64,000 nucleotides of DNA. Source: Azolla caroliniana (taxonomy: Eukaryota; Polypodiophyta). Position 1 is the stretch's first letter. Each line of letters starts with the position of its first letter. Positions 50,040 through 60,588 of this stretch are shown here, piece by piece. Location of the stretch: the NCBI GenBank assembly GCA_043228905.1, contig JBHGNT010000008.1, forward strand, positions 5,270,001 through 5,334,000, given 5' to 3'. The notes under the pieces are model-generated. The model was not told the origin of the DNA. It made no database searches and saw only the letters and a list, made by a program, of their open reading frames with translations. The position numbers and the translations under genes were made by a program.

Positions 50040-52699
50040 TGAGCAGAATCAAGTTTCTTACTCTCGAATGCTATTGGTTTACCATCTTGATACAAGACAA
50101 CACCTATAGCATAATCGCTTGCATCGGTTTCAACCTCAAAAGGTTTTGAAGGATCGGGTAAAAGAAGTGAAGGAGCCTTGCAAACCAGGTCCTTGAGTTC
50201 CTTAAAGGCAAGGTCTAGTGTAGCATTCCACACAATAGGTTTTGTAGACTTACGCGTTTGACCTTTTAAAAGATCAGTAAACAGCGTCGTCAATTGGGAG
50301 TAATTACGAAGAGACTTTCGCAAAAACCCCACAAAACCAAGGAATGATCGAACTTCTCGAATATTCCGAAGAGTGGGCCAAAGCTTGATTTTCTCAATGC
50401 GAGAAGGATCAATTTCAACTCCTCGTTCGGTTATGAGATGTCCTAGATAAGTAATTGATTTCTTGAAGAACTCACATTTTGAGATCTTCGCATAAAACTG
50501 TTTGTCACGCAATGTTTGTAAAACAAAGCGGACATGTCTAGCATGTTCTTGTAATGTACGGCTATAAACTAAAATATCATCCAAAAAAATAACGACAAAT
50601 TTTCCAAGTTGTTCTCGGAAAATGTCATTCATTTCTTGTTGAAAAGTAGTCGGAGCATTGGTCAAACCAAAAGGCATAACCAAAAACTCGTAATGGCCAT
50701 AGCGCGTACGAAATGCCGTTTTAAGAACATCGTCCTCACTTATTCGTATTTGATGGTAGCCAGTACGGAGATCAAGTTTCGTAAAATACCGAGCTCCCTG
50801 GAGACGGTCAATTAGATCGTCAGCCCGGGGCAATGGATACGAATTCTTGATCGTCACTTTATTCAAGCGTCGGTAATTAATACACATACGCCATGTGCCC
50901 TCTTTCTTTTTAACCAAGAGAACTGGTGCACCCCATGGAGATTTACTATAACGTATATAACCCATTCGTAAATAGTCCTTGAGTTGCCTAGATACCTCAT
51001 CTTCTTCGGATCGACTTAAGCGATACGGAGGTATACTTATTGGTGCAACACCAGGTACAAGATCTATACGATGGTCTATATTACGTTTAGGAGGTAACCC
51101 ATCAGGTAGTTCACTTGGAAAAACATCATGAAAATCATTTAAGATTTCATCAAGTTGTTGTTGTTCAAAATATGTTAATTGAATCGGGACATTATCGATA
51201 TTGTAAACGTGAATGTCCGGATCAAGTACACAATAAAATAACTTAGAACAAGACAACTCGGATATTGATGGACACGAGGAAACAATCGAGAGGGATTGTT
51301 TTTTTACACATTGAATAAAATGCGTACAATCGTTCAGTACAAAAGAAATGGAATGACGAACCCAATCAATAAATAAAGAAGAGTTTTTATTATAAAACCA
51401 GGGATAACCCAGTATTACATCGGTGGTACAAAGATTCATTACATGGAAGTCTACTTCCTCTATATAAGTATCAATAGAAATTCCTAATGAATGAATCGCC
51501 CCGTTGATGTATTGTGCTCTTCCATCAGCCAAGTGCACCGTGTAGGTGTGATCACTTACGGTGGGTTGGATTCCCCATATCTGAACCAAACGATCATTCA
51601 CAAAATTGTGTGAGCTTCCCGAATCAAATAAAAATTGTACGGGAGATCCATTGATATACCCGTTTGCACGTAGTAAATCATTGGGACCCAATACATAGTG
51701 AGGGAAAGAACATTGACAATTACTTAAATGATGTGTATAGACCTGAAGGACATTAGGAATCTGACCTTTATGGTCTGCAGCTTTAGCTTTGTTTTCGTGC
51801 TCTTTCCGTTGAAGCTTTCGACATTGATCTTTTGTATGACCCTTCTTTTTGCAGAATACACAAAAAGGATGTTGTCGCTTACAATCGCGATCCAGGAATT
51901 CGTTGGGTGTCTTGCGTTTCCCAACAAATTGCGACTGCTTAGTCCCGGGCACTTCGTTGGGTTTGTTATGGTCCTTCTTCGAAGTGCGTTGATAGCGAAG
52001 AACTATTTCAACGACCTCTTCGAAGGATTTTGGATCCTTATCGTGCACTATCCAGTGATAGTCCGAATTGGGGATGCCATTGACAAAACAAGCTATCAAC
52101 CAATTGTCCCCTTCTAGACCCGATTTTTGGATTTGGGTTCTAGCATGGTGAACATAGTCTTCTAGCGAGGAAAATTTCCTGCTAGAGAGGTTCATTAAAG
52201 CTTGTGCTGCCTCGGTTCGAGAGGGAGGTTGCAGAAATTGGCCCTTAAAAACCGTGACAAAATCTGTCCAGGTATCGGGCAATTTCCCCATAGTACGGAG
52301 GCCACGCCACCAGGCGGCGGCCTTACCCCCGAGTTCTCGGCCGACATATGCAATCTTCGTACTATCTGGCGTGGGATAGAGCTCAAAATGAGACTCCCAT
52401 CGTCCCAGCCATGTGCAGATTGCTTCTTCGGTTCTTTCCTTTTTGTCTCCCGTAAATGGCTTAACGACAAATGATAGTTCACCTTGTCGCTCATCAGGTC
52501 TATTAGTCTCACGTTGTAGACTAATGACACGTGCCTCAAGAGCACTCTGAGATTGCCGAAGTTCGGTCATCTGTTGAGCGGTGAAACTAAGGTATTGGGT
52601 TATTTGTGCCAAATACATCTCAGTGGACATTTGTCCAGGAGGATTCCCTTGAGTTCCTTCCGCTTGAGCGGATGACATCGGGTCGTTAATTTGAGCCAT
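50009..52699 (-). CDS. gag-pol: Gag, protease and reverse transcriptase (element Q)
   Basis: 896 open codons starting [15 protein letters not shown] at 52699. Gag core near residues 100-230 ([17 protein letters not shown]), zinc knuckle [14 protein letters not shown] near residue 280, protease [13 protein letters not shown] near 360. The RT has [50 protein letters not shown] and the catalytic [13 protein letters not shown]. RNase H starts with [14 protein letters not shown]. The frame stops at YTVTNKT. About 40 residues that should follow, with the RNase H Glu and the TDH motif, are deleted. Confidence 0.9.
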   Translation of the reverse strand: MAQINDPMSSAQAEGTQGNPPGQMSTEMYLAQITQYLSFTAQQMTELRQSQSALEARVISLQRETNRPDERQGELSFVVKPFTGDKKERTEEAICTWLGRWESHFELYPTPDSTKIAYVGRELGGKAAAWWRGLRTMGKLPDTWTDFVTVFKGQFLQPPSRTEAAQALMNLSSRKFSSLEDYVHHARTQIQKSGLEGDNWLIACFVNGIPNSDYHWIVHDKDPKSFEEVVEIVLRYQRTSKKDHNKPNEVPGTKQSQFVGKRKTPNEFLDRDCKRQHPFCVFCKKKGHTKDQCRKLQRKEHENKAKAADHKGQIPNVLQVYTHHLSNCQCSFPHYVLGPNDLLRANGYINGSPVQFLFDSGSSHNFVNDRLVQIWGIQPTVSDHTYTVHLADGRAQYINGAIHSLGISIDTYIEEVDFHVMNLCTTDVILGYPWFYNKNSSLFIDWVRHSISFVLNDCTHFIQCVKKQSLSIVSSCPSISELSCSKLFYCVLDPDIHVYNIDNVPIQLTYFEQQQLDEILNDFHDVFPSELPDGLPPKRNIDHRIDLVPGVAPISIPPYRLSRSEEDEVSRQLKDYLRMGYIRYSKSPWGAPVLLVKKKEGTWRMCINYRRLNKVTIKNSYPLPRADDLIDRLQGARYFTKLDLRTGYHQIRISEDDVLKTAFRTRYGHYEFLVMPFGLTNAPTTFQQEMNDIFREQLGKFVVIFLDDILVYSRTLQEHARHVRFVLQTLRDKQFYAKISKCEFFKKSITYLGHLITERGVEIDPSRIEKIKLWPTLRNIREVRSFLGFVGFLRKSLRNYSQLTTLFTDLLKGQTRKSTKPIVWNATLDLAFKELKDLVCKAPSLLLPDPSKPFEVETDASDYAIGVVLYQDGKPIAFESKKLDSAQCRYTVTNKT

Positions 52700-53854
52700 T
52701 AAAGATTATTTCTGGAAAAGAAATAGGATAAGGTCAGAGATATAGTCATAACATCATGTTGTGATGTAAACATATCATGGGCAAGCATTAATCGATATCA
52801 TTATCTCACGTCAATACCCCTCTAGACGTATGAGATGAGGTTCAAGATCAGGTTACTATGGTAACACAAAGGTGTTTTAAAAACCATGGGGGTGACAAAT
52901 AAATGTCTTTCCCTGATCTCTATATCGATTTTTTCATGGTGGCTCCCCGAGGCTCAACCATGTATGTTCGCGTCATGAATAGTTTATACACGAAAAAAAA
53001 TGTTAACAATAAACTATGTTTCGGTGCCCACATAAGTGGTTTCGGCTCTTTAAGTCCTATTACGAGGACCCCGAGGTGCACTTAGACCTTAAGTCTAAAC
53101 ATGTGTTATAGTCATATGTATCAAGGATGTTGTATGGTCTTGGTCATATTTGAACTCGAGACCTCGAGAACAAATACATTAAACACTTGAGCCAACCAAG
53201 TAAGTTGCTCTTCTCGAATGCTTAATGTTTGATGCGTATAAGAGATATGCGAGGCAATTGATCATATATGTTTTTTTAAAAGAACATATATGTCAAGGGT
53301 CCTTATTTTGCCCTCATTTACCAAAACTATGTTGGTACATTACCTATCCTCAAGTCTCGTAATTACGATGGCATACGCCAAAGTGCAACCTAATGGTCAA
53401 GCCAAATGAGCCCTCGTTTCGTAGTAGGCTCACGTGGGCCATCACATGGTCACGTCATTACGAATGCCTCTCGTAAGAATGAGCTCATGGTGGCATCGTA
53501 TCCATGTAACGAGGGAGGGATGTTGGATACGTGCGTCATTGGAGCGACCTCACTTGAAGTGGGTCAAGCCCTACGTACTCAACATCATTTTGGCTATTGG
53601 CGTTTCTTTACGTAACGAAATCGAGGTCATCAACGGGGTTATCAACAATAAAAAATTGTTGAAAAAGGGATGGTTACCAACATCCTTTTCCCGACCATGA
53701 CAAGTTTCGACATAATCACGTAATAACGAATATACACATCTGTTTACTTTTCACATATATATGATCAAATACGTATATATGTGACCACATATGCCTATAT
53801 TAAACATATCGTTATATTAAATAGCCACAAATGATGTGATCGAGATACGTAATC

Positions 53855-54097
53855 GAGGTATATACCTCTACGCACACGAAACATCCACAAATAAGAGATC
53901 ATCGTAATACGCAATGGAGGTATTGACCTCTTACGCATACGAGACCAAACGCATATCGTTTACAACAAATCAAGGTATTAAACTCATACGCAAACGTAAC
54001 ATATGTTCGTGAACGTAATACTTAATTGAGGTATTAACCTCGTACGCATACGACACTCATCACATATTATTAATATGTCAAACGAGGTATTGACCTC
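53855..54097 (-). repeat. Repeated palindromes in the Q leader
   Basis: GAGGT-N4-ACCTC occurs at 53855-53868 (GAGGTATATACCTC, perfect), 53917-53930, 54028-54041 and 54084-54097, with a decayed copy at 53972-53985. Spacing is 56-64 bp. Each is followed by TACGCATACGA-like sequence. Tandem degenerate repeats of roughly 60 bp. Confidence 0.85.
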
Positions 54098-54342
54098 ATG
54101 CACATATGTAAACGTTTTAGATAATCAATTAAAGACCACTACAACATCATTGACTTAATGAAAAAAATTACATATAAACTAAACACATGATTAGATGGGA
54201 GAAGAGAGAATAGAAAGAAAAATTATGGAAAGAGTTACCGAAGTTCTTTGTTGATCGTTGTCTGGATCAAGGCCAACCGCACAACGATCGATCAGCATCA
54301 ATCAAAAGACAAATGAAAAACAAAGAAACATTAGTACAAAAA

Positions 54343-54354
54343 TCTGATACCAAA
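54343..54354 (-). promoter_or_regulatory. Primer-binding site of element Q
   Basis: Minus strand TTTGGTATCAGA directly after the 5' LTR. TGGTATCAGA matches the initiator tRNA-Met complement. Confidence 0.8.
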
Positions 54355-54392
54355 TATTATAGATCTCGGTACTAAAGTAAGCTTAAGATAAG
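54355..54392 (-). repeat. 5' LTR of Q, left segment
   Basis: 38 bp identical to the start of 47936-48390, up to ATAAG where element R is inserted. The LTR resumes at 57704. Confidence 0.93.
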
Positions 54393-55030
54393 TGTGAAAG
54401 TGTTTTTAGAATTCAAGGTATTGAAGTCTACAAAAATATAAGGTATGGAGCATTCACACCCGAAGGCCAAGAACACGAGCTAAGGTTTCAAGTATAAGTC
54501 AAATAAAAGCAATAAAGATGGAGAAAAGTAAAAAGAGAAAAAGCAAACCACCAAAACGCAGTCAGAAACAAATGCTCATAACTCTCTCGTTTGACACCCA
54601 AATATCACGTGTAAATATGGGTTAGAAAGTTTATGATGAGAGCTATCCGTAGCTTTTTAAAACTCTAAATTTGGAGCATGGATGAGGGAGATATGACGAT
54701 TAGAAGATCGTTGTGTCATAGCTAAGAATAGGAGATGGAACAGCTCTAAAAAAAGCGTGGAAAAGAAAGCAAGCGAAACTTATCTACTAGAGGAGAACTT
54801 CATATAAAGCAAGAAGAGTGAGGTGGTGAAGAGGAGCTTTTTTCTTGTGATGTTTTTCTTGCCTATTCATGTAGCGCGTTTTTCTAGTGATCAATTCATC
54901 CTTGTAGGCTTGAGTTTATGTATCTTCTTTCTCTTGTTTCTATGATCATCACTCCTTATTAATATATCTTTGTAGATTTGGGTTTCTATATCTTCCTTCT
55001 CTCTCTTTTCTATCATGATCTCTCTTTTCA
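54393..55030 (+). repeat. 5' LTR of element R
   Basis: Begins TGTGAAAGTGTTTTTAG, ends CTCTCTTTTCA. A TATAAAGC box lies at about 54803. The family also has a solo LTR at 58512-59154. Confidence 0.95.
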
Positions 55031-55033
55031 TTT

Positions 55034-55050
55034 TGGCGCTCCAGGGAGGG
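55034..55050 (+). promoter_or_regulatory. Candidate primer-binding site of element R
   Basis: TGGCGCTCCAGGGAGGG, three bases after the 5' LTR. It begins like the TGGCGCC sites of Athila/Tat-type Gypsy elements. The tRNA is not identified. Confidence 0.55.
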
Positions 55051-55128
55051 TCGATCCTTTCCGTATAACGGGAGGAACGGTTGTCCACTAATTGATGGTT
55101 GTAGATCTACCGATTCATCATCAAACTA

Positions 55129-56802
55129 ATGGCAAGATATGGAGTTCGCGATGCGACAGATCTACGAAGAGAATTTTTCCAATTGCGTATGGTTTCACCA
55201 ATGTGCTACCTCGAGTATAAGAAGATGTTTTTGGATATATGGTCCACTTGGATTGGACTTGTTGGAGGCGTTGAAGATGTATACTTCAAGATGGAAAGAT
55301 TCAAAGCAGGGCTAGATCCATATTTTCAATATGAAGTGCATATGAAGTACCCAAGGTCTTTCCATGATTTGCTTCGAGTATGTCAAAGTTATGATCAACA
55401 ATTGAAGAAGTTGTTATTCGGTGAAGCATATGGAGTATCGGCGTCATATACCATAAATCCAAGCTATAATAATTGTGGATCGGTCATGAGCCAACAACCA
55501 ACATACTTGCAATGTCCGATTCAACAGGTTCCCTCATATCATTATTCTAATTTTTGGAGTTATAATGATGTCTATGAAGGTGATTCCAGAGACAATGAAG
55601 AAGAGGTGATGAATGTGGAGTCCCCCCATCTAGTTCATGAGGACAACCATGATATAAAGAATGATGATGTGAAAGACAAATCTAAGGAGATTGTTATGAG
55701 AAGCGATGTTATGGATGGTGATGCCAATGTACATCATGTTGAGGACATTATTGATACAACAAGCGATATGGTGGTTGATGATGAATATGTGCAAGATGAA
55801 ATGGAAGATATAACAAAAAAAGTTGTTGATGGTGAAGTACCCACAAGGGAGTTGCAAGATGAAGAAGGTAACGTGGAAGTGATAACTGGAGATTGGCTTT
55901 TGGAGATCAATGCATATAAGGAAGCATTGGTAAGTGCCAAGTTGCAGTGTATGAAGGTGTTCGTGCAAGATTTGTGTTTTGGCTTTGCATTGAGTGGCAA
56001 CAAAGTTATGTGGGCATCAACTCTTCAACAACAATTTGATCAAGAGCAAAGAGAATTACTTGTAATGCATGATTGGAGTATCATTAACTTATCACCATCA
56101 AAGGATCCACCACAACTAATCAAATGTATAAAGGAGAAGGAATCATCTATCGACAATGGCAATCAAGAAGAGGAAAGCATAACAATTGATGAATCTTCAT
56201 GGGATAGGGAAAACAAATCATTCCACATGGTGTCTAAGGAGGAAGAAGAAGTCATTGAAGAGAAAAGTATTATCACCCTAAAGGGGAAAAAGAAGATGAT
56301 TTCAAACGATGTCCAAGGAGAAGAGGATCTAAGGTTTATTTCTCTTTTTTTTAAGTTTACAAAGTTATTCATAAATGACTATTCACAGATAAGAGTAGAA
56401 GGCATCAAACACCACATCAAGTTGGAGAATTTGAAGTTTGTCTCACTTATTGTGGTTGTTCCAAAGGAGAAAGACGTCAACTTCCAACCCTTGAATGATT
56501 CAACCAAACGAGATTTATTTTTGCTTCCTTTTCAAGATGAGATTCTAGATGAAATGGTCATACATACAAAACAAGGTAATGTGGAGAATGTGGTGTGCCA
56601 AGAAGAAAGTCATGTTGATGAAGCAAAGATCGACGTAATTCAAAATATGACAATTCTGACAAGTCTCGAAGCTTTGAAGATATTTGTACAAAAGGTTCGC
56701 TCGCTCGAAAGACTTATTCATATGTTAACATGCTTACTTCTATCAAGAGTTATGTATCACATAGACCTACTTCTGTTTGGAAAGTTGATGAAGATATACT
56801 AA
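55129..56802 (+). CDS. gag: Gag-like protein of element R
   Basis: 557 intact codons from the ATG at 55129, about 80 bp after the primer site. Residues 1-100 look like a retrotransposon Gag domain: LRREFFQLRMVSPMCYLEYK, MFLDIWSTWIG, FKAGLDPYFQYEVHMK and LLRVCQSYDQQLKKL. A long acidic, low-complexity middle follows (DSRDNEEEVMNVE, DDEYVQDEMEDITKK). I see no zinc knuckle and no protease or RT motif. The far C-terminus (LLLFGKLMKIY) is unremarkable. Intactness in so young an element suggests the protein is made and useful to it. Confidence 0.8.
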   Translation: MARYGVRDATDLRREFFQLRMVSPMCYLEYKKMFLDIWSTWIGLVGGVEDVYFKMERFKAGLDPYFQYEVHMKYPRSFHDLLRVCQSYDQQLKKLLFGEAYGVSASYTINPSYNNCGSVMSQQPTYLQCPIQQVPSYHYSNFWSYNDVYEGDSRDNEEEVMNVESPHLVHEDNHDIKNDDVKDKSKEIVMRSDVMDGDANVHHVEDIIDTTSDMVVDDEYVQDEMEDITKKVVDGEVPTRELQDEEGNVEVITGDWLLEINAYKEALVSAKLQCMKVFVQDLCFGFALSGNKVMWASTLQQQFDQEQRELLVMHDWSIINLSPSKDPPQLIKCIKEKESSIDNGNQEEESITIDESSWDRENKSFHMVSKEEEEVIEEKSIITLKGKKKMISNDVQGEEDLRFISLFFKFTKLFINDYSQIRVEGIKHHIKLENLKFVSLIVVVPKEKDVNFQPLNDSTKRDLFLLPFQDEILDEMVIHTKQGNVENVVCQEESHVDEAKIDVIQNMTILTSLEALKIFVQKVRSLERLIHMLTCLLLSRVMYHIDLLLFGKLMKIY

Positions 56803-57060
56803 TTGTTGTAACCTCTTTCTTTGTGTTGACAAGGAGAAAGATGGTGATGGCAATTGTCAATGTGTATGTGTGTGTGTTTAGAAGTGTGAGGTTTTTCCTA
56901 TCGACTAGCGGGGGTTTTACTCACATAGTTTGTTTCTTTTCTATTTATTTTCTCCTTCTTTGTCTATAGCCATGAATAAGGCGAAGGAGAACCTTTAGTT
57001 TTATTAGTATCTTAGGGTTCACCATAAATGGTTCACCAAAAAGCAAGGGGGAGGGCTAAA

Positions 57061-57698
57061 TGTGAAAGTGTTTTTAGAATTCAAGGTATTGAAGTCTACA
57101 AAAATATAAGGTATGGAGCATTCACACCCGAAGGCCAAGAACACGAGCTAAGGTTTCAAGTATAAGTCAAATAAAAGCAATAAAGATGGAGAAAAGTAAA
57201 AAGAGAAAAAGCAAACCACCAAAACGCAGTCAGAAACAAATGCTCATAACTCTCTCGTTTGACACCCAAATATCACGTGTAAATATGGGTTAGAAAGTTT
57301 ATGACGAGAGCTATCCGTAGCTTTTTAAAACTCTAAATTTGGAGCATGGATGAGGGAGATATGACGATTAGAAGATCGTTGTGTCATAGCTAAGAATAGG
57401 AGATGGAACAGCTCTAAAAAAAGCGTGGAAAAGAAAGCAAGCGAAACTTATCTACTAGAGGAGAACTTCATATAAAGCAAGAAGAGTGAGGTGGTGAAGA
57501 GGAGCTTTTTTCTTGTGATGTTTTTCTTGCCTATTCATGTAGCGCGTTTTTCTAGTGATCAATTCATCCTTGTAGGCTTGAGTTTATGTATCTTCTTTCT
57601 CTTGTTTCTATGATCATCACTCCTTATTAATATATCTTTGTAGATTTGGGTTTCTATATCTTCCTTCTCTCTCTTTTCTATCATGATCTCTCTTTTCA
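57061..57698 (+). repeat. 3' LTR of element R
   Basis: 638 bp, partner of 54393-55030. Followed by ATAAG and then the rest of the Q LTR. Confidence 0.95.
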
Positions 57699-57703
57699 AT
57701 AAG

Positions 57704-58120
57704 GATAAAGAATTGAAAGATAGAAAGGAGAAAGAGAAAGAAGGGTGCCGATCCACCCGACCACCCCCGAGCGAAGGGATCAAGACGGACTCGAGCCTCG
57801 ATCGGCGTCCCATACCACCGCCGTGGCGTCGAGTCGTACCTGGTGCTGGCGCGCTCGCTACAAGAGTTGACCCACCACACGAGCAGAGTCTCGATGTAGT
57901 CAAAAGATGATCAAATGAGGGTAGCTAGGCCTCTTATTTATAGCGATACCCAAGGCCCCCAGGCAAGTTCACACTTGACCTAATGGGTTGTCTCAATCCC
58001 GAGGATTAAAAGTAATCCTCCCCTTCTTTACACTCTCATTTAACCCTCACACTTATCCACGTGTATAGAATACTACGGTAAATTCTTACCACGGGATATT
58101 ATATGGTCATGCCCGTAACA
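57704..58120 (-). repeat. 5' LTR of Q, right segment
   Basis: 417 bp, continuing 54355-54392. Ends GCCCGTAACA, then AAAAT. Differences from 47936-48390 include GCCGATCC/GCTGATCC and CGGCGTCC/CGGCATCC. Confidence 0.94.
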
Positions 58121-58125
58121 AAAAT

Positions 58126-58506
58126 GGACAGAGGAATGGCTGGTGCTCTTCCAACCATAGAATGAACCATACGTATCATACATGCATTCACATTCGAGAA
58201 TGATTCAATTTACACATGCATGGTAAATCATCTCAAAGTTGGATTGGATTAACTATGGTCTATATTATATATTGATTCACTCTCAATCCCAATAAATGGA
58301 CTCTAATCCATTGTGAACCACCAACATAAGTATGGTTGCAATATTTTCATTGTATCACATGCATACTTTTGGGATGCTTCTTAAGAATCAAGACATCTCT
58401 ATCATCCTCACTTTAGAACTTTACAAAAAAATGAGTATGAACTATAGAGATTGAATCAAAATATGCAATTATAAATTATAATCAAACGTTCAAAAACTCA
58501 TAAAAT
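58126..58506. other. Stretch right of element Q
   Basis: Should be the continuation of the Copia F leader and beyond, but I recognise no gag here. It ends in the tandem repeat that hosts the solo LTR. Confidence 0.4.
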
Positions 58507-59850
58507 GTATATGAAAGAGAGATGATAGAAAGAAGAGAGAAGGAAGATATATATATCCAAAACCACAAAGATCTATTGATAATGAATAATCATGATGGAA
58601 GGAAGAGAGAAAGAAGATACATAAATCCAAGTCTACAAAGATATATGGATAACAAACAACACAACCACACTACATGAATAAGCAAGAAAAACACCACAAC
58701 AAGTAGACTCCTCCCTCCCTACCTTACTCTTCTTGCTTTATATAAAGTTCTCTTCCACTAGATAAGTCTCCCTTGCTTTCTTTTTTATGCTTTTTTTAGA
58801 GTTTTTCATCGAGTCCTATTCTTATCTATGACACAACAATCTTCAAATCGTCATATCTCCCTCATCCAAGCTCCAAATTTAGAGCTTTAAAAAGCTATGG
58901 ATAACTCTCTTCATAAAATTTTAACCCATATTTGCACATTATATTTGGCTTCCAATCGAATGATTTATGAGCGTTGTTGTAGACTGTGTTTTGGTGGCTT
59001 GCTTTTTTCTTCTTTTACTTTTCTCCACGTGTCTTGCTTTTAGTTTGACTTATCCTCAAGACCTTTGTTCATGTTCTTGCCCTCCGAATGTGAATGCTCC
59101 ATACCTTATATTCTTGTAGTCTTCAATACCTTGAATTCTAAAAACACTTTCACAGTATATTCGATAATATGAAGAAAACATGACATAGGCAGTAGTAGCA
59201 TAAAACCTTACCACTAGGGTGAGCTAATTTCTAGTTACAAAGAAAGAAAAAAAGAAAAGAAAAAAGAAACGCTCAAAAACTCATAAAACGTATATTTGAG
59301 AATATGAAGAAAACATGACATAGGCAGTAGTAGCATGACAACTTACCACTAGGGTGACCTAATTTCTAATAAGAAAGAAAGAAAAAGAGAAAAAAACAAA
59401 GGAACATGACACTAACATAAAATTTTGCCATGACATAGGCAGTAGTAGCATAACAACTTACCACAAGGGTGAGCTAATTTCTAATAACAAAGAAAGAAAG
59501 AAAAAGAAGAAAAAGAAGAAAAAGAAGAAAAAGAAACATGACACTAACATAAAAATTTGCCATGACACTAACAAGAGGATATGAGAAAGTTGGGAATTGA
59601 ACCTGAGACACAAGCAATAGTAGCACAACAACTTACCACTAGGTTGTGCTTAGTTCTAATAATAAAAAAAGAAAAGAAAAAAACTATCATAACAATAACA
59701 ATAACATAAAATTTTGCTATCACATGGTACAAATGAGAAAGAGAGATGAGAAAATTGGGAATCAAACCCAAGACATAGACAAGAATAGCATGACTCCTTA
59801 CCACTAGGGTGAGCTGAATTGTATTTGACAATAAATGAAAAAAAAGAAAA
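58486..59850 (-). repeat. Degenerate tandem repeat with tRNA-like content
   Basis: About five units of 110-130 bp. Each has CATGACATAGGCAGTAGTAGCA, then TTACCACTAGGGTGAGCT, and a GAAAGAAAAAG tail (starts near 59180, 59317, 59432, 59600, 59770). On the minus strand AGCTCACCCTAGTGGTAAGG is A-box-like. The last unit has TTGGGTTTGATTCCC, close to a B box. The solo LTR above interrupts the first unit. Confidence 0.7.
58512..59154 (-). repeat. Solo LTR related to element R
   Basis: Minus strand begins TGTGAAAGTGTTTTTAGAAT and ends TCTCTCTTTCA. About 643 bp, clearly homologous to the R LTR along its length but well diverged. Target duplication GTATA (58507-58511, 59155-59159). A paralogous uninterrupted copy of the site lies at about 59268-59310. 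Confidence 0.9.
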
Positions 59851-60148
59851 AAGAGGGCACGTATTTTTACCATTTCAAACGTGTTCGTTTCCAAACGTTT
59901 GAATGCTTGCACGGACACGAATATTACGTTCTATGCTTCCAATAGAGAAGTTGGATAGAAGCAACCACACGTCTTGGGAGTACAAGATGCACCAGTACCT
60001 ACTTGGGCATGGCTACTGGAGTTACATCCACGGAGAAAACGAAGTAGCACTAGAACCGGCACACAAGGATTTTTCGGTGTGGGAGCAAGTGGCAAGTAGA
60101 GTTTTGTACTGCCTTGCATCTTGTGTGCATGACCAGATGTTGGGCTAC

Positions 60149-60588
60149 TGTCATGGACACATGAAGCGGGGACTAGGATGAAGCACGGATGACAAGGCTA
60201 CCAGGAACTTAAGAACCTAGGAACGACATAAGAGAATGACGGCAAAGATGAAGAATGAGACAAGATGGAATGAAATGAGAACACTAGATTAATGTGTCAA
60301 TGACTGGTGTTGAATCCCTTGAAAGGGACCAAGGAGGTTACAAGTATTTATATAGTTAGCTGAAGTACATGCATTAGAAGATTCTAGAGAATATTCTAGA
60401 ACCCTCTATAACCTTCAAGTGAATCTAGAACTTTCTAGAGGTATGTGACTAGAAAGTATTTCTACTGATTAAGTACATTATATATAAATACATGCTCATA
60501 TTAAAATGGTCGAGCATGACATCTTGTTGAATGAGATTGCATGTTCAATCCTCATCAAGTATGTATTTTATGTCAGTGTATCGTGACA
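60149..60588 (+). repeat. Solo LTR inside the gag of Copia G
   Basis: TGTCATGGACACATGAAG to TATCGTGACA, 440 bp. Flanks GCTAC and TCTAC form a 5-bp target duplication with one change. The ends resemble chromovirus LTRs E and K (TGTCATG..TGACA). It holds a perfect GAAtaTTCtaGAA at 60389-60401 and a weak tRNA-like stretch near 60505-60560 (ATGGTCGAGC, GTTCAATCC). Confidence 0.85.
60382..60401 (+). promoter_or_regulatory. Heat-shock-element-like trimer in the solo LTR
   Basis: GAAtaTTCtaGAA at 60389-60401 fits the nGAAnnTTCnnGAAn consensus perfectly. An overlapping TTCtaGAG starts at 60382. More TTCTAGA words follow to 60440. Confidence 0.55.

Larger units (their letters stand above)
52700..54354 (-). 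other. Long 5' leader of element Q
   Basis: About 1.65 kb between primer-binding site and gag, without a long ORF. It holds a cluster of palindromes (53855-54097). A weak tRNA-like stretch at about 53135-53205 reads TTGGTTGGCTCAAG and GAGTTCAAAT on the minus strand. Confidence 0.7.
54393..57698 (+). mobile_element. Gag-only LTR retrotransposon R (TR-GAG type), very young
   Basis: Two 638-bp LTRs (54393-55030, 57061-57698) for which I see one difference (GATGAGAGC against GACGAGAGC). Perfect target duplication ATAAG (54388-54392, 57699-57703). A primer-binding-like TGGCGCTCCAGGGAGGG follows the 5' LTR and a polypurine tract AGCAAGGGGGAGGGC precedes the 3' LTR. The only gene is an intact gag-like frame. 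No protease, RT or integrase is present, so it must rely on another element. Confidence 0.93.
47936..58120 (-). mobile_element. Ty3/Gypsy chromovirus Q with element R nested in its 5' LTR
   Basis: 3' LTR 47936-48390 (455 bp). 5' LTR 54355-54392 plus 57704-58120, 455 bp once element R and one ATAAG copy are removed. Target duplication AAAAT at 47931-47935 and 58121-58125. I counted seven differences between the LTRs, about 1.5%, nearly all C/T or A/G. Gag-pol is close to intact apart from an RNase H deletion and a frameshift near the integrase end. Confidence 0.95.

Noticed and set aside
53855-54097. CRISPR array or bacterial operator set
   Set aside because: Palindromes lie in a retrotransposon leader. 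Spacing varies and there are no spacers or associated genes.
55129-56802. Host gene or envelope-like gene
   Set aside because: It lies exactly between two LTRs with a target duplication and begins with a Gag-like domain. No signal peptide or transmembrane segment is visible.
59160-59850. CRISPR-like array
   Set aside because: The repeats are long, degenerate and without unique spacers of constant length, and the context is a eukaryotic transposon-rich region.
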